This document shows, one piece after another, positions 27,238 to 35,049 of a stretch of 35,112 nt of DNA; the first letter of the stretch is position 1, and every line of letters starts with the position of its first letter. Below the pieces are notes generated by a model. The model was not told the origin of the DNA. It saw nothing but the letters and a program-made list of their open reading frames with translations, and made no database searches. This DNA comes from Gammaproteobacteria bacterium TMED226. GTDB lineage: Bacteria > Pseudomonadota > Gammaproteobacteria > Magnimaribacterales > D2472. The position numbers and the translations under genes were made by a program. The stretch covers positions 1 through 35,112 of the forward strand of contig NHJX01000013.1 in the NCBI GenBank assembly GCA_002169105.1, written 5' to 3'.

Positions 27238-28637
27238 TCTTTTTTCTCCATTGACCTAATAATAGATTCATCAGATGAAGTAATCAATTTTCTTTTACCA
27301 TCATCACAATCTATGAACATTATTGATACAGGTTTATTGTTCTTATTTATTATTGTATAACCAATAATTTTTCCATAACCTTCTTCTAATGAAGATATTT
27401 CAATAGGCTGCTCAATTTGCATAGCATTATTTGTAAAATCTTTGTGTATGAAATCTATTGCAGGTTTTTTTGACCATAAAGCATATGACTGCTTAGTCAT
27501 CATTCCAGAAACCCCTGTTACAATACCTACTTTATTATTATCTTCTCTGATTTTTGAAATCATTTTAATTGTTGAATGAATTACAAAGCTATTTAAAGGT
27601 CCTCCCGCAAATGGCATCCCCCCTGTAATTGTCATTTCCTTATTTTTTTTTAAATTAAGTGATTTTGCAAACATTGAAACAGCAACTGGAAAGCAACTAT
27701 AAAGGTCATATAGGTTGGGTGTAATATTATTTAATTCACAGATTTTTAATATAAATTCTGCAGCTAATTTCATTCCACACGGGTTAATTAAATTGGGTCT
27801 CTGTAGGGTAGCAATCATATGATTTGTTTCAGATGAGGCAAGAGGATAAACTCTTTTGCTAAATGGAATATCTAATTCATCAGCAACTTCATCAGAACAA
27901 ATGATCATTGCACAGGACTGATTTACATTCCAAGAGGTGCAGTGATATTTATTATAAGGAAATGCTTGCAATGGATTATCTTTACTCTTAATTAAAATCT
28001 CTTTTGAATTAAGAGACTTATCTCTCCATGCATCTTTGTTATTAGATGCTATTTTAGAAAAATCTGAATAGATATTTGCAATCTCTCTATGGTATTCATC
28101 AAAGCTCTTGTTTGATGATGAGCGCAGCGCACTTTCTAAAATCGCATAATAGCCAACTGCCATTAATCCAAGTACATCCTCCTCAACTTTAAGATGTAAA
28201 TCATCTTTAGCTTTTATATAGAAGTCGGGGTTGGTAGTTAGCTTAGTCTCTTCAAAGGTCTGGTTTTCTATGTCGCTTCGTAGTATTTTATATCTAGCCT
28301 CACCACCAAGAATTAATCCTGCTTTAATTTTTCCTTTTACTATTTTATTACAAGTAGAGTTGATTAAATTTTGTTGCAGCACTCCTATTTTAGTAACGCT
28401 AGTTTTAATATCTTTTATTCCGTTATTGTCAGCAACCCATCTAGCAGGATCTCTATAACGCCAAAAACCTTTTGGAACTTGAACTTCATCAATATATTGT
28501 TTTATTTTTTGATTTCCAGAGTCATTGACAGCAACTTTGAAAGCCTTGTCCATTAAGATAAGAGCTTCATCCAACTCATTAAAATTTGCTTTTTGTTGAT
28601 AAGTGCCAATACCAACAACAACTGGTCTATTTTTCAT
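27189..28637 (-). CDS. Thiolase-like / acetyl-CoA acetyltransferase-family protein
   Basis: A 482-residue protein of the large acetyl-CoA acetyltransferase/SCP2-thiolase group, with a thiolase fold to about residue 380 and a C-terminal OB-like extension (about 400-470). Recognisable segments are VVVGIGTYQQ at the N-terminus, AGLILGGEARY (about 106-116), LYSCFPVAVSMFAKSLNL (about 314-331), and TITGGMPFAGGPLNSFVIHS. The usual nucleophile Cys followed by a small-residue pair before the GGAE segment is not seen; NSTCNKI is the nearest. It may therefore be a non-classical thiolase with a different chemistry. Substrate is unknown. It lies 4 nt after the methyltransferase and overlaps the M20 gene, so it belongs to the fabI operon. 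Confidence 0.75.
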   Translation of the reverse strand: MKNRPVVVGIGTYQQKANFNELDEALILMDKAFKVAVNDSGNQKIKQYIDEVQVPKGFWRYRDPARWVADNNGIKDIKTSVTKIGVLQQNLINSTCNKIVKGKIKAGLILGGEARYKILRSDIENQTFEETKLTTNPDFYIKAKDDLHLKVEEDVLGLMAVGYYAILESALRSSSNKSFDEYHREIANIYSDFSKIASNNKDAWRDKSLNSKEILIKSKDNPLQAFPYNKYHCTSWNVNQSCAMIICSDEVADELDIPFSKRVYPLASSETNHMIATLQRPNLINPCGMKLAAEFILKICELNNITPNLYDLYSCFPVAVSMFAKSLNLKKNKEMTITGGMPFAGGPLNSFVIHSTIKMISKIREDNNKVGIVTGVSGMMTKQSYALWSKKPAIDFIHKDFTNNAMQIEQPIEISSLEEGYGKIIGYTIINKNNKPVSIMFIDCDDGKRKLITSSDESIIRSMEKKEWVEKKVYFANNQLVH

Positions 28638-28641
28638 TAAT

Positions 28642-29265
28642 TTATATAGACGCGAAGCCCCAATAGTTATAGCCTACAATTTTTGGTGTGCTTGGAAGGT
28701 ACATTTGTTCTAGGTTGTGAACTTTGAATCCAGCTTTGAGTAATAGATCTGGTATATCCCTGTTGATGTTACAACCTCCAAATAATTTGCCCCAAATAGG
28801 ATTGATTCTATTTTGCCATTTCGATACTGAATAGTCTGGAGCAAGACCATGTTCGCAAAATAGGATATTAGCATCTGGCTTCATTACTCTTTTGATCTCA
28901 TTAAAAGAATCATCAATTTTTTCAATTGAGCATAATGTGTAGGTAATCAGTACAGTATCTACAGAATTTGATTTTAATTTAATCTCTTCTGCACCATTAA
29001 TTAAAAAATCTATATTAATATCAAATTCTAAAGCATTTTTGATAGCTATATCACAAAGTTCAGCAGATGGATCAAGCCCATATATCTTATCTATATTTGA
29101 AAGATTGTAATGAGGTAAATTTAGGCCTGAGCCTATGCCTACCTCAAGAACTGTACCAGCAGCATGAGGAACTATTTTATCTCTTTGATATTTTATTGGT
29201 TTTGTTGAACAACAGACATCCAAAAGCTTAGGAAGAACATATTTGTCATAAGCTTTCTTAATCAT
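28642..29265 (-). CDS. Class I SAM-dependent methyltransferase, METTL7/UbiE-like
   Basis: A 207-residue cytoplasmic methyltransferase. The SAM-binding motif I is [16 protein letters not shown], motif II is GLDPS, and [25 protein letters not shown] contains the acidic adenine-binding part and motif IV. The C-terminal half ([29 protein letters not shown] cut as two pieces, LLKAGF) closely resembles the METTL7/TMT1 type, whose animal members methylate alkyl thiols. Bacterial members are mostly uncharacterised; a lipid or thiol substrate would be a guess. The ATG overlaps the fabI stop (ATGA), so the pair is coupled. Confidence 0.82.
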   Translation of the reverse strand: MIKKAYDKYVLPKLLDVCCSTKPIKYQRDKIVPHAAGTVLEVGIGSGLNLPHYNLSNIDKIYGLDPSAELCDIAIKNALEFDINIDFLINGAEEIKLKSNSVDTVLITYTLCSIEKIDDSFNEIKRVMKPDANILFCEHGLAPDYSVSKWQNRINPIWGKLFGGCNINRDIPDLLLKAGFKVHNLEQMYLPSTPKIVGYNYWGFASI

Positions 29266-30050
29266 TCTTCAATATCATCTAAAGGCATTGCAGCAATATT
29301 AAAGCCAGCGTCTACGTAAGTTATTTCACCAGTAATACCACTTGCATAATCAGAGCACAAAAAAGCAGCAACATTTCCAACTTCTTCTGCTGTTATAGTT
29401 CTTCCAAGCGGCGCTCTTTTTGAATGTTGACTTAACATTTTTCTAAAATTCTTAACACCTGAAGCAGCCAATGTTTTTATAGGACCTGCAGAAATAGCAT
29501 TCACTCTTACATTATCTCTTCCCATTGAAGCTGCAAGAAATCTCGTGTTGGCCTCTAAGCTTGCTTTGGCAAGTCCCATAACATTGTAATTTGGGAGTGT
29601 TTGAGTAGACCCTAAATAGGTTAGGGTGAGGAGAGCTGAATTATCATTCAGCATAGGTTTTGCTTCTCTTGCCATTGCAGTAAAGCTATAAGAGCTAATA
29701 TCATGAGCAATTTTAAAACCTTCTCTATTAGTGACATCAACAAAATTTCCTTCCAACTGGTCTGCTGGCGCGTAACCTATTGAATGAATAAATCCATCAA
29801 ATTTTTCCCATCTTTTACTCAACTTATTAAAAGATGATTGAATAGAATCATCGTTCGATACGTCGCATTCTATTAAAATATCAGATCCACATGATTCTGC
29901 TATAGGTCCTAAATTCTTTAAAAGTCGCTCATTTTGATATGTGAAAGCTAATTCTGCGCCTTCTCGATGCATAGCATGAGCAATTCCTGCTGCAATTGAA
30001 TATTTATTTGCAAGCCCAGATATCAAAAATTTTTTATTTTTTAGTAACAT
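29262..30050 (-). CDS. fabI: Enoyl-[acyl-carrier-protein] reductase (FabI)
   Basis: FabI performs the last reduction of fatty-acid elongation (NADH-dependent in most members). From ATG 30050 the product has 262 residues, exactly the usual length, and starts [24 protein letters not shown], whose first 20 residues fit the family. The active site is Tyr145-(x9)-Tyr155-(x6)-Lys162 ([22 protein letters not shown]). The triclosan-contact region reads IGYAPADQL, with Tyr in place of the usual Phe after the conserved Gly92. A longer frame to 30137 would add 29 residues ahead of the conserved start and is rejected. It heads a four-gene minus-strand unit: fabI, methyltransferase, thiolase-like, M20. 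Confidence 0.95.
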   Translation of the reverse strand: MLLKNKKFLISGLANKYSIAAGIAHAMHREGAELAFTYQNERLLKNLGPIAESCGSDILIECDVSNDDSIQSSFNKLSKRWEKFDGFIHSIGYAPADQLEGNFVDVTNREGFKIAHDISSYSFTAMAREAKPMLNDNSALLTLTYLGSTQTLPNYNVMGLAKASLEANTRFLAASMGRDNVRVNAISAGPIKTLAASGVKNFRKMLSQHSKRAPLGRTITAEEVGNVAAFLCSDYASGITGEITYVDAGFNIAAMPLDDIEE

Positions 30051-30235
30051 TTTTATTAAATTGTTGGTTTTATATCCATATTGTAAGAGAAAAATACCTA
30101 AATAAATAAATTTATATAGACTTTTGAGTTTATACAAATGGAAACTATTGATATAAAAAATACTTATATTTAATTATAAATAATGAACAAAAATGTAGAT
30201 TTCTTATAAGAACTCTGAAACAATAGGATTCATAA

Positions 30236-30262
30236 CGTGTTTAGCACGCATTAAAACGTGCT
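30236..30262 (+). promoter_or_regulatory. Alternative hairpins in the leader of the second receptor gene
   Basis: Three complementary arms occur in a row: CGTG (30236-30239), CACG (30245-30248) and CGTG (30257-30260). The middle arm can pair with either neighbour; the downstream pairing AGCACG/CGTGCT (30243-30248 with 30257-30262) is the stronger. No T run follows, so it is not a terminator. It could be an operator or a mutually exclusive RNA switch. Purely by-eye evidence. Confidence 0.4.
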
Positions 30263-30286
30263 TTCATAAATATTAATCGAACTTAC

Positions 30287-30292
30287 AGGGGA
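30287..30292 (+). promoter_or_regulatory. Shine-Dalgarno of the second receptor gene
   Basis: AGGGGA lies 5 nt before ATG 30298, similar to the GGGGGA of the first receptor gene. It supports this start. Confidence 0.65.
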
Positions 30293-30297
30293 ATTGT

Positions 30298-33111
30298 ATG
30301 TTTAATAAAGAGAATTATTTATTTGCAGTTCTTGCGCTTTCTTTCGGCTTATTTAATGCTGATTTGGTTGCACAAGAAGAAGCTGCAGATAATGTAGAAG
30401 AGGTTGTTATAACCGGCTCTAGAATAAAGAGAAAATCTTTAAATAGTGCTGCACAGGTTTCAACAATCACCAGTGAGGATATTGATGCATCTTCAGCTCT
30501 AATGACTGCTGACGTATTAAGAAACTCAATTTATAACTCTTTTGGATCAAGTGGACCGACAGCTGGTAGTAGCGCTATGGGTAACGCAACAGTCAGTGTT
30601 AGAGGTTTAGGATCTAGTAGAACATTAATACTCATGGATGGAAGAAGAATGCCTGGTTCACCTCATCTTGGTGGATCTGGAGCTGTTAATATCAATATGA
30701 TACCAACTGTTGCAGTTGATCGGATTGAGATTCTAGCTGATGGCGCTTCATCTGTGTATGGGTCTGATGCTATAGCTGGTGTTATTAACGTTATAACTAA
30801 AAAAGGTTTCGACGGAATGGAATTTAATTTCAGACGTGGTGATAGAGACCGTGATGATGGTGAAGAAAACTCAGTATCATTTATCTATGGTGCAACAAAC
30901 GATAAAGGTTATGTAACTATTATGGTTGAGCATGATGAAAGAGATGAAATTTATCTCAAAGATAGATGGTATACAAAAGCTAGCATTAATGACAAAAACG
31001 GTGACGGAGTGGTTGACTTGTACAACGAAACTTATGGTTTAAGTTGGTATTCAAGAAATTTAGCTGATCCAGTTACTGGAGACATTATGGCTACACCAAC
31101 ATGTCCTGGTTCACAAGATAACCCAACTGATGGGTGGTGGGGACCTAACTTTGGTGGTGCTGCTTTCGGTCAAGGAGCGACTTCAACACCTTCAAATGGT
31201 GGTCCTGCAAGAGGAATCTGCGGATTTGCTTGGGCTGACATCATGGTACAAGATGCTGCTACTTTCAGAGACAGCATTACAACAAACATTGATTACGAGA
31301 TTAATGACAAAATTAGCTTGTACTCTAGAATTAATTACTTAAGAAACGAATCAACAGGTAGATATGCTCCTCCTGCTGCTAGATACCCTAGTATTGCAGT
31401 TGGCGACGCAGCTAACCCTTATGACGTTCCTGTGACTGGTTACTGGAGATGGACTGAAATTGGTAACCGTGGTATGCACCAAGTGGACCAAGGTACAGAC
31501 GCAGTATTTGAATTAACTTATAAAGTTAATGACGATGTTGAAGTTGTCTATGGTACTCAAATTAATAAATTCTATGGCGTAGACATTGGTAGATACTACC
31601 TAAGTTATGCAGGTTTAGATTCAAATAATCTAAATAATGAACCATTTGGTTCTGCTGCAGGTGCTGCTGCCATGAGTTCAACTACATTAGTTGAATACAC
31701 AAACCATTATGAAAAGAATGATGTAGTCGTGCAAATCGATAATATTATGGATTTACCTGGTGGTTCAGTATCAGCTTTATTCGGTATTGAGAATTTTGAA
31801 AATAGATACTCAGCTGAATATGATAAGCATTCAGAAAATGGCTTAGTTGGTGGTTCTGCTGGTAACTCAGGTGCTGGTATTAGAGAAGTTGATTCAGTAT
31901 TTGGTGAAGTATTATTCCCAGTAATGGATAACTTGGAAATAACAGCTTCATTTAGATCTGATGATTATTCAGATGTTGGTGAAAGTGATTCATTTAAATT
32001 AGGTGCCTTATGGACTCCAATGGCTGGAACTATTGTTAAACTTAACACTGGTGATGGTTTCAGAGCTCCAACAATGGACAACCTATATGGTGCAACTACT
32101 TTTAGTGCTAACACTGTTTATGACTACAAAGCTTGTGCTGCTGCAGGAACTTCTGCTGCTGATTGTGCTTCAAAGCAAGTATCAACATTAATTAAAGCTA
32201 ATCCAAATCTAGGCGCTGAATCTTCTGAAGGATTCACAATGAGCGTTGAACAAGATATGGGTATGCTGGTTGATGCTCTTGAAGGTTTACAAGTAAGATT
32301 CGATTATTATGAAATAACTATTACTGATGCTATTGCAAGTATTTCTACACAAGACGTAATGTGGAATGACTTTGTAGGCGGAAGTGCACTTTCAAATAAT
32401 GTAACATTCTTTAACGCTGCTGGTATTGCTGGTGACGGAACTGCTGCTGGAGCACCTACTGGAACTGGTGTTGTTGGTGATGCATGTCCTGCAGGCTCTA
32501 CTTATGTAAGAAGAGAAGGTAATGATTCTTCAATCTATGTTATTAGATCATGTGCTAACGGTCGTGTTGACTATGTTGGTGCTGGATTTACTAACGTTGG
32601 TGAAATCGAAGTAGTTGGTTATGATTTATTCGTAAATTACACTAGAGACGTTGGTCCTGGTGTTATGAATGTATCTTTAGACTACACTGAAATGGATGAG
32701 TACAATACTGATTCATTCACAGGTAGCTCTCAAAAAACTAACAACGTTGGTTTTGAAGGAACACCTTCAACAAGAAATAACCTTAGCCTTTCATATGCTT
32801 GGGATATTTACAGCGTTGCTTTAACACAAAGAAACATTGGTGATTACAGATTAAGTCAGGATGCTGAAAAGGATTCTGCTGGTAACCCAACTGGTGGAAT
32901 TGTTAAAGCTGGTGGCACACAGGATGAGTACAGCGCAATGGACCTACAAATCAAAGCTGATTTAGGTAAATATGGTGTTGTTACTTACGGTATGCTTAAT
33001 GTTGAGGATGAAGATCCTTTACCAAATGCTAATGGAGACAGAGATGCGTATCTAGGTCTTTATAGTAACCAAGGACTTATTTCTTATCTAAAATGGAATG
33101 TTAAATTCTAA
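30298..33111 (+). CDS. TonB-dependent outer-membrane receptor, probably highly expressed
   Basis: A 937-residue outer-membrane transporter. It has a signal peptide (hydrophobic to about residue 24, likely cleavage after LVA), a TonB box EVVITGSRIKR (35-45), a plug domain with LILMDGRRMPGS and IEILADGASSVYGSDAIAGVINV, and a barrel that ends in the terminal Phe of YLKWNVKF. Two extracellular-looking loops carry cysteine pairs (about residues 605-622 and 728-753). From about 31,000 onward C-ending codons (aac, ttc, gac, tac) are far more frequent than in neighbouring genes, as expected for a strongly expressed protein. It shares the DNA motif AAATGTAGA with the first receptor gene. A stable terminator follows. 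Substrate is not evident. Confidence 0.94.
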   Translation: MFNKENYLFAVLALSFGLFNADLVAQEEAADNVEEVVITGSRIKRKSLNSAAQVSTITSEDIDASSALMTADVLRNSIYNSFGSSGPTAGSSAMGNATVSVRGLGSSRTLILMDGRRMPGSPHLGGSGAVNINMIPTVAVDRIEILADGASSVYGSDAIAGVINVITKKGFDGMEFNFRRGDRDRDDGEENSVSFIYGATNDKGYVTIMVEHDERDEIYLKDRWYTKASINDKNGDGVVDLYNETYGLSWYSRNLADPVTGDIMATPTCPGSQDNPTDGWWGPNFGGAAFGQGATSTPSNGGPARGICGFAWADIMVQDAATFRDSITTNIDYEINDKISLYSRINYLRNESTGRYAPPAARYPSIAVGDAANPYDVPVTGYWRWTEIGNRGMHQVDQGTDAVFELTYKVNDDVEVVYGTQINKFYGVDIGRYYLSYAGLDSNNLNNEPFGSAAGAAAMSSTTLVEYTNHYEKNDVVVQIDNIMDLPGGSVSALFGIENFENRYSAEYDKHSENGLVGGSAGNSGAGIREVDSVFGEVLFPVMDNLEITASFRSDDYSDVGESDSFKLGALWTPMAGTIVKLNTGDGFRAPTMDNLYGATTFSANTVYDYKACAAAGTSAADCASKQVSTLIKANPNLGAESSEGFTMSVEQDMGMLVDALEGLQVRFDYYEITITDAIASISTQDVMWNDFVGGSALSNNVTFFNAAGIAGDGTAAGAPTGTGVVGDACPAGSTYVRREGNDSSIYVIRSCANGRVDYVGAGFTNVGEIEVVGYDLFVNYTRDVGPGVMNVSLDYTEMDEYNTDSFTGSSQKTNNVGFEGTPSTRNNLSLSYAWDIYSVALTQRNIGDYRLSQDAEKDSAGNPTGGIVKAGGTQDEYSAMDLQIKADLGKYGVVTYGMLNVEDEDPLPNANGDRDAYLGLYSNQGLISYLKWNVKF

Positions 33112-33130
33112 TTAGATATTGATTAATATT

Positions 33131-33158
33131 AAAAGGCCGGTCTTACCGGCCTTTTTTT
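33131..33158 (+). terminator. Rho-independent terminator after the second receptor gene
   Basis: AAAAGGCCGG (33131-33140), loop TCTTA, CCGGCCTTTT (33146-33155) forms a GC-rich 10-bp stem, the strongest hairpin in the window, with a T run to 33158. It lies 20 nt after the stop. Confidence 0.95.
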
Positions 33159-33185
33159 ATGACATTGATTTAAGTACAATAATCT

Positions 33186-33713
33186 ATGCGCTACATTCAA
33201 AAAATATTAATTTTAATCTTTTTCACCAACCTTGCTTATACAGATATAACAGATAGCTGTTATACAAAAATGATTCAGATTATGAAACCCTCGTACCCAA
33301 GAACTAATTATCAAGGATATGCTGAAGTTAAATTTAATATAAATAAATATGGAACTGTTGAAAATGTAAGGATCATTAGTTCTGATTGCGCAATTGCAAG
33401 AGATGATGATAAAAATATTATCTTTAAAAGATGTCCATTCTTTAAATCGAATGCGGTTGCTGCAGCAAAATACCTAAAGTTTAAGCCTCCGGTCGATAGT
33501 CTTGGTAATGCTTGTGAAATCAAAGGCAAAACTCATAAATATAAATTCTCAAGATTTAAAATTGATGGAGATGATTTTTTACTAAGAGAAGATATTAAAA
33601 AAAGAACGATGGATACTAATTTTTATATGAATTCTGATTTAGCCTCCGATTCATTTATGTCAAATAAACAAGAGGCTAATCAAGGGCTTCCATTAGAGAA
33701 ACCAAGAAAATAA
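33186..33713 (+). CDS. Small exported protein with a TonB C-terminal-like domain
   Basis: The 175-residue product starts with a signal peptide (MRYIQKILILIFFTNLAYT). A domain resembling the C-terminal domain of TonB follows (about 35-105): PSYPRTNYQGYAEVKFNI, then KYGTVENVRIISSD, and VAAAKYLKFKPPVD. It lacks the membrane anchor and Pro-rich spacer of a true TonB energy transducer, so it is probably free in the periplasm. Four cysteines (25, 68, 83, 110) could form two disulfides. The C-terminal 45 residues are charged and unlike known domains. Its place directly after a receptor gene suggests a role in receptor function, for example as an accessory or competitor for the TonB box. That is inference only. 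Confidence 0.75.
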   Translation: MRYIQKILILIFFTNLAYTDITDSCYTKMIQIMKPSYPRTNYQGYAEVKFNINKYGTVENVRIISSDCAIARDDDKNIIFKRCPFFKSNAVAAAKYLKFKPPVDSLGNACEIKGKTHKYKFSRFKIDGDDFLLREDIKKRTMDTNFYMNSDLASDSFMSNKQEANQGLPLEKPRK

Positions 33714-33849
33714 AGTGATAACATTTAAAAAATTTAAAGTTAGTTTTTATAAAAAGATATTTGCATATTTCTCGAAAGTGTCAATTTTTTTTATGAATAT
33801 TTATATAAAATCTCAAATTAAAAAATCCTAAATCCTCATATATTATTTT

Positions 33850-34815
33850 ATGAAGTTACTCTTAATAATTTTATTGCTAACTCCTAATATTATTTTAGGT
33901 GAATATCAAAATACTAATGGTAAAGCTTTAAAAAAACCATTTAGTGATATGGTTAAATGGATACGGATGGAAAATGAAACTGTTGTTTCATCAATTGATG
34001 TATCTGCCCAGTGGAAAGATATTAATCTTACAACAGATAATAATTATGTTATTTGGATTGGCCACTCCACTTTTTTAATTAAAACAAATGGAATTACAAT
34101 ATTAACTGATCCAGTTTTTTCTGACAGAGCATCGCCATTTAAAAATATAGGACCTCAAAGATTAATTCCGCCCGCAATTAATTTACAGGATCTTCCAAAA
34201 ATTGACTTTGTTACTGTGAGCCATAATCACTATGATCATTTAGATATTTCTTCAATTAAAGAAATATCTAAACTTAATCCTGAGATAACTATTTTAATTC
34301 CAGCAGGTGATTTAAAGCTTTTTAATAGAAAGGGTATTAAGAATGCATATGAGTTTGAGTGGTGGCAGTCATATAGCTCAAAGGACGTTACATTTACCTT
34401 TACTCCTGTCCAACATTGGTCTAAACGAGGCTTGTTTGATAGAAATAAAAGCCTATGGGGTGGTTGGTATATAAAGCATAAAGACTACTCTTTATATCAT
34501 GCAGGAGATACAGGTTACTCTAAAGATTTCATTGAGACAAAAAATAGACTTGGGTCTCCAAAATATGCATTTATTCCTATTGGTGCCTATGACCCTGAAT
34601 GGTTTATGTCAGAAAGTCATGTCAATCCCGAAGATGCTGTCCAAATCATGATAGACCTAGAAGCAGAGCATAGCTTTGGAATGCACTGGGGAACATTTAA
34701 ATTAACAGATGAAGACACTTTAGAACCTCCGATAAGACTTAATGAAGCAGTGAAGGCTTCTAATATTAAAAGCTTTAAATCACTTATACCAGGAGAAGTA
34801 ATAAATCTTAACTGA
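33850..34815 (+). CDS. Exported metallo-beta-lactamase-fold hydrolase, NAPE-PLD-like
   Basis: A 321-residue MBL-fold protein with a signal peptide (MKLLLIILLLTPNIILGEYQ, cleavage near residue 17-18). The motif SHNHYDHLD gives His125, His127, Asp129 and His130; HAGDTGYS and GMHWGTF supply the remaining metal ligands. The segments VIWIGHSTFLIKTNG, LTDPVFSDRASPF and GPQRLIPPA are characteristic of the NAPE-PLD/RomA-like group, whose members hydrolyse phospholipid head-group bonds or unknown phosphodiesters. A periplasmic phospholipase D-type activity is plausible but not shown. It is separated from the TonB-C gene by 136 bp of AT-rich sequence without visible features. Confidence 0.85.
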   Translation: MKLLLIILLLTPNIILGEYQNTNGKALKKPFSDMVKWIRMENETVVSSIDVSAQWKDINLTTDNNYVIWIGHSTFLIKTNGITILTDPVFSDRASPFKNIGPQRLIPPAINLQDLPKIDFVTVSHNHYDHLDISSIKEISKLNPEITILIPAGDLKLFNRKGIKNAYEFEWWQSYSSKDVTFTFTPVQHWSKRGLFDRNKSLWGGWYIKHKDYSLYHAGDTGYSKDFIETKNRLGSPKYAFIPIGAYDPEWFMSESHVNPEDAVQIMIDLEAEHSFGMHWGTFKLTDEDTLEPPIRLNEAVKASNIKSFKSLIPGEVINLN

Positions 34816-34860
34816 TTTAATTTACTTAAAAAATATAGTTAGGTAACATGATATTTCTTT

Positions 34861-34936
34861 GGGGCTATAGCTCAGCTGGGAGAGCGTCAGCGTGGCACGT
34901 TGAAGGTCGTCGGTTCGATCCCGACTAGCTCCACCA
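34861..34936 (+). tRNA. tRNA-Ala (anticodon GGC)
   Basis: The acceptor GGGGCTA (34861-34867) pairs with TAGCTCC, including the G3:T70 wobble that identifies alanine tRNAs; the discriminator A and CCA end at 34936. The anticodon stem TCAGC/GTTGA encloses loop GTGGCAC with anticodon GGC. The loop starts with G at position 32, where a pyrimidine is usual. The T arm GTCGG/CCGAC is intact. Confidence 0.95.
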
Positions 34937-34938
34937 AT

Positions 34939-35049
34939 TTAATTAATTATTTCAAAATATCGAAACACTGACCATAAAGAAAAATAAACAATAGCACTAA
35001 GCAATAGACCAATGATCATTGTTGATAATTTTGTTAAATACTTTTTCAT
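34939..35049 (-). CDS. Possible 36-residue single-pass membrane peptide
   Basis: A short minus-strand frame downstream of tRNA-Ala encodes MKKYLTKLST followed by a hydrophobic stretch (MIIGLLLSAIVYFSLW) and an end RYFEIIN. The basic N-terminus, single hydrophobic segment and charged tail are what a small inner-membrane protein looks like. I recognise no family. No Shine-Dalgarno is visible and AT-rich DNA gives such frames by chance, so it is tentative. The stop lies 2 bp from the end of the tRNA gene. Confidence 0.35.
   Translation of the reverse strand: MKKYLTKLSTMIIGLLLSAIVYFSLWSVFRYFEIIN

Larger units (their letters stand above)
30051..30297. promoter_or_regulatory. Divergent intergenic region between fabI and the second receptor gene
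   Basis: This 247-bp AT-rich gap is the longest non-coding stretch in the window. It must hold the fabI promoter (a minus-strand TACAAT lies at 30080-30085, no convincing -35) and the receptor promoter. It contains AAATGTAGA at 30191-30199, shared with the first receptor gene. CGTG/CACG hairpin elements lie at 30236-30262. I see no tRNA or known riboswitch fold. Confidence 0.6.

Noticed and set aside
30051-30137. N-terminal extension of FabI to 30137 with a hydrophobic stretch
   Set aside because: The family starts at the MLLKNKKF segment, giving exactly 262 residues. The extra 29 residues match no FabI feature and lie in promoter-type AT-rich DNA.
33716-33832. A 38-codon GTG frame after the TonB-C gene
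   Set aside because: Lys/Phe/Ile-rich composition typical of random AT-rich DNA, no Shine-Dalgarno, no recognisable segment.
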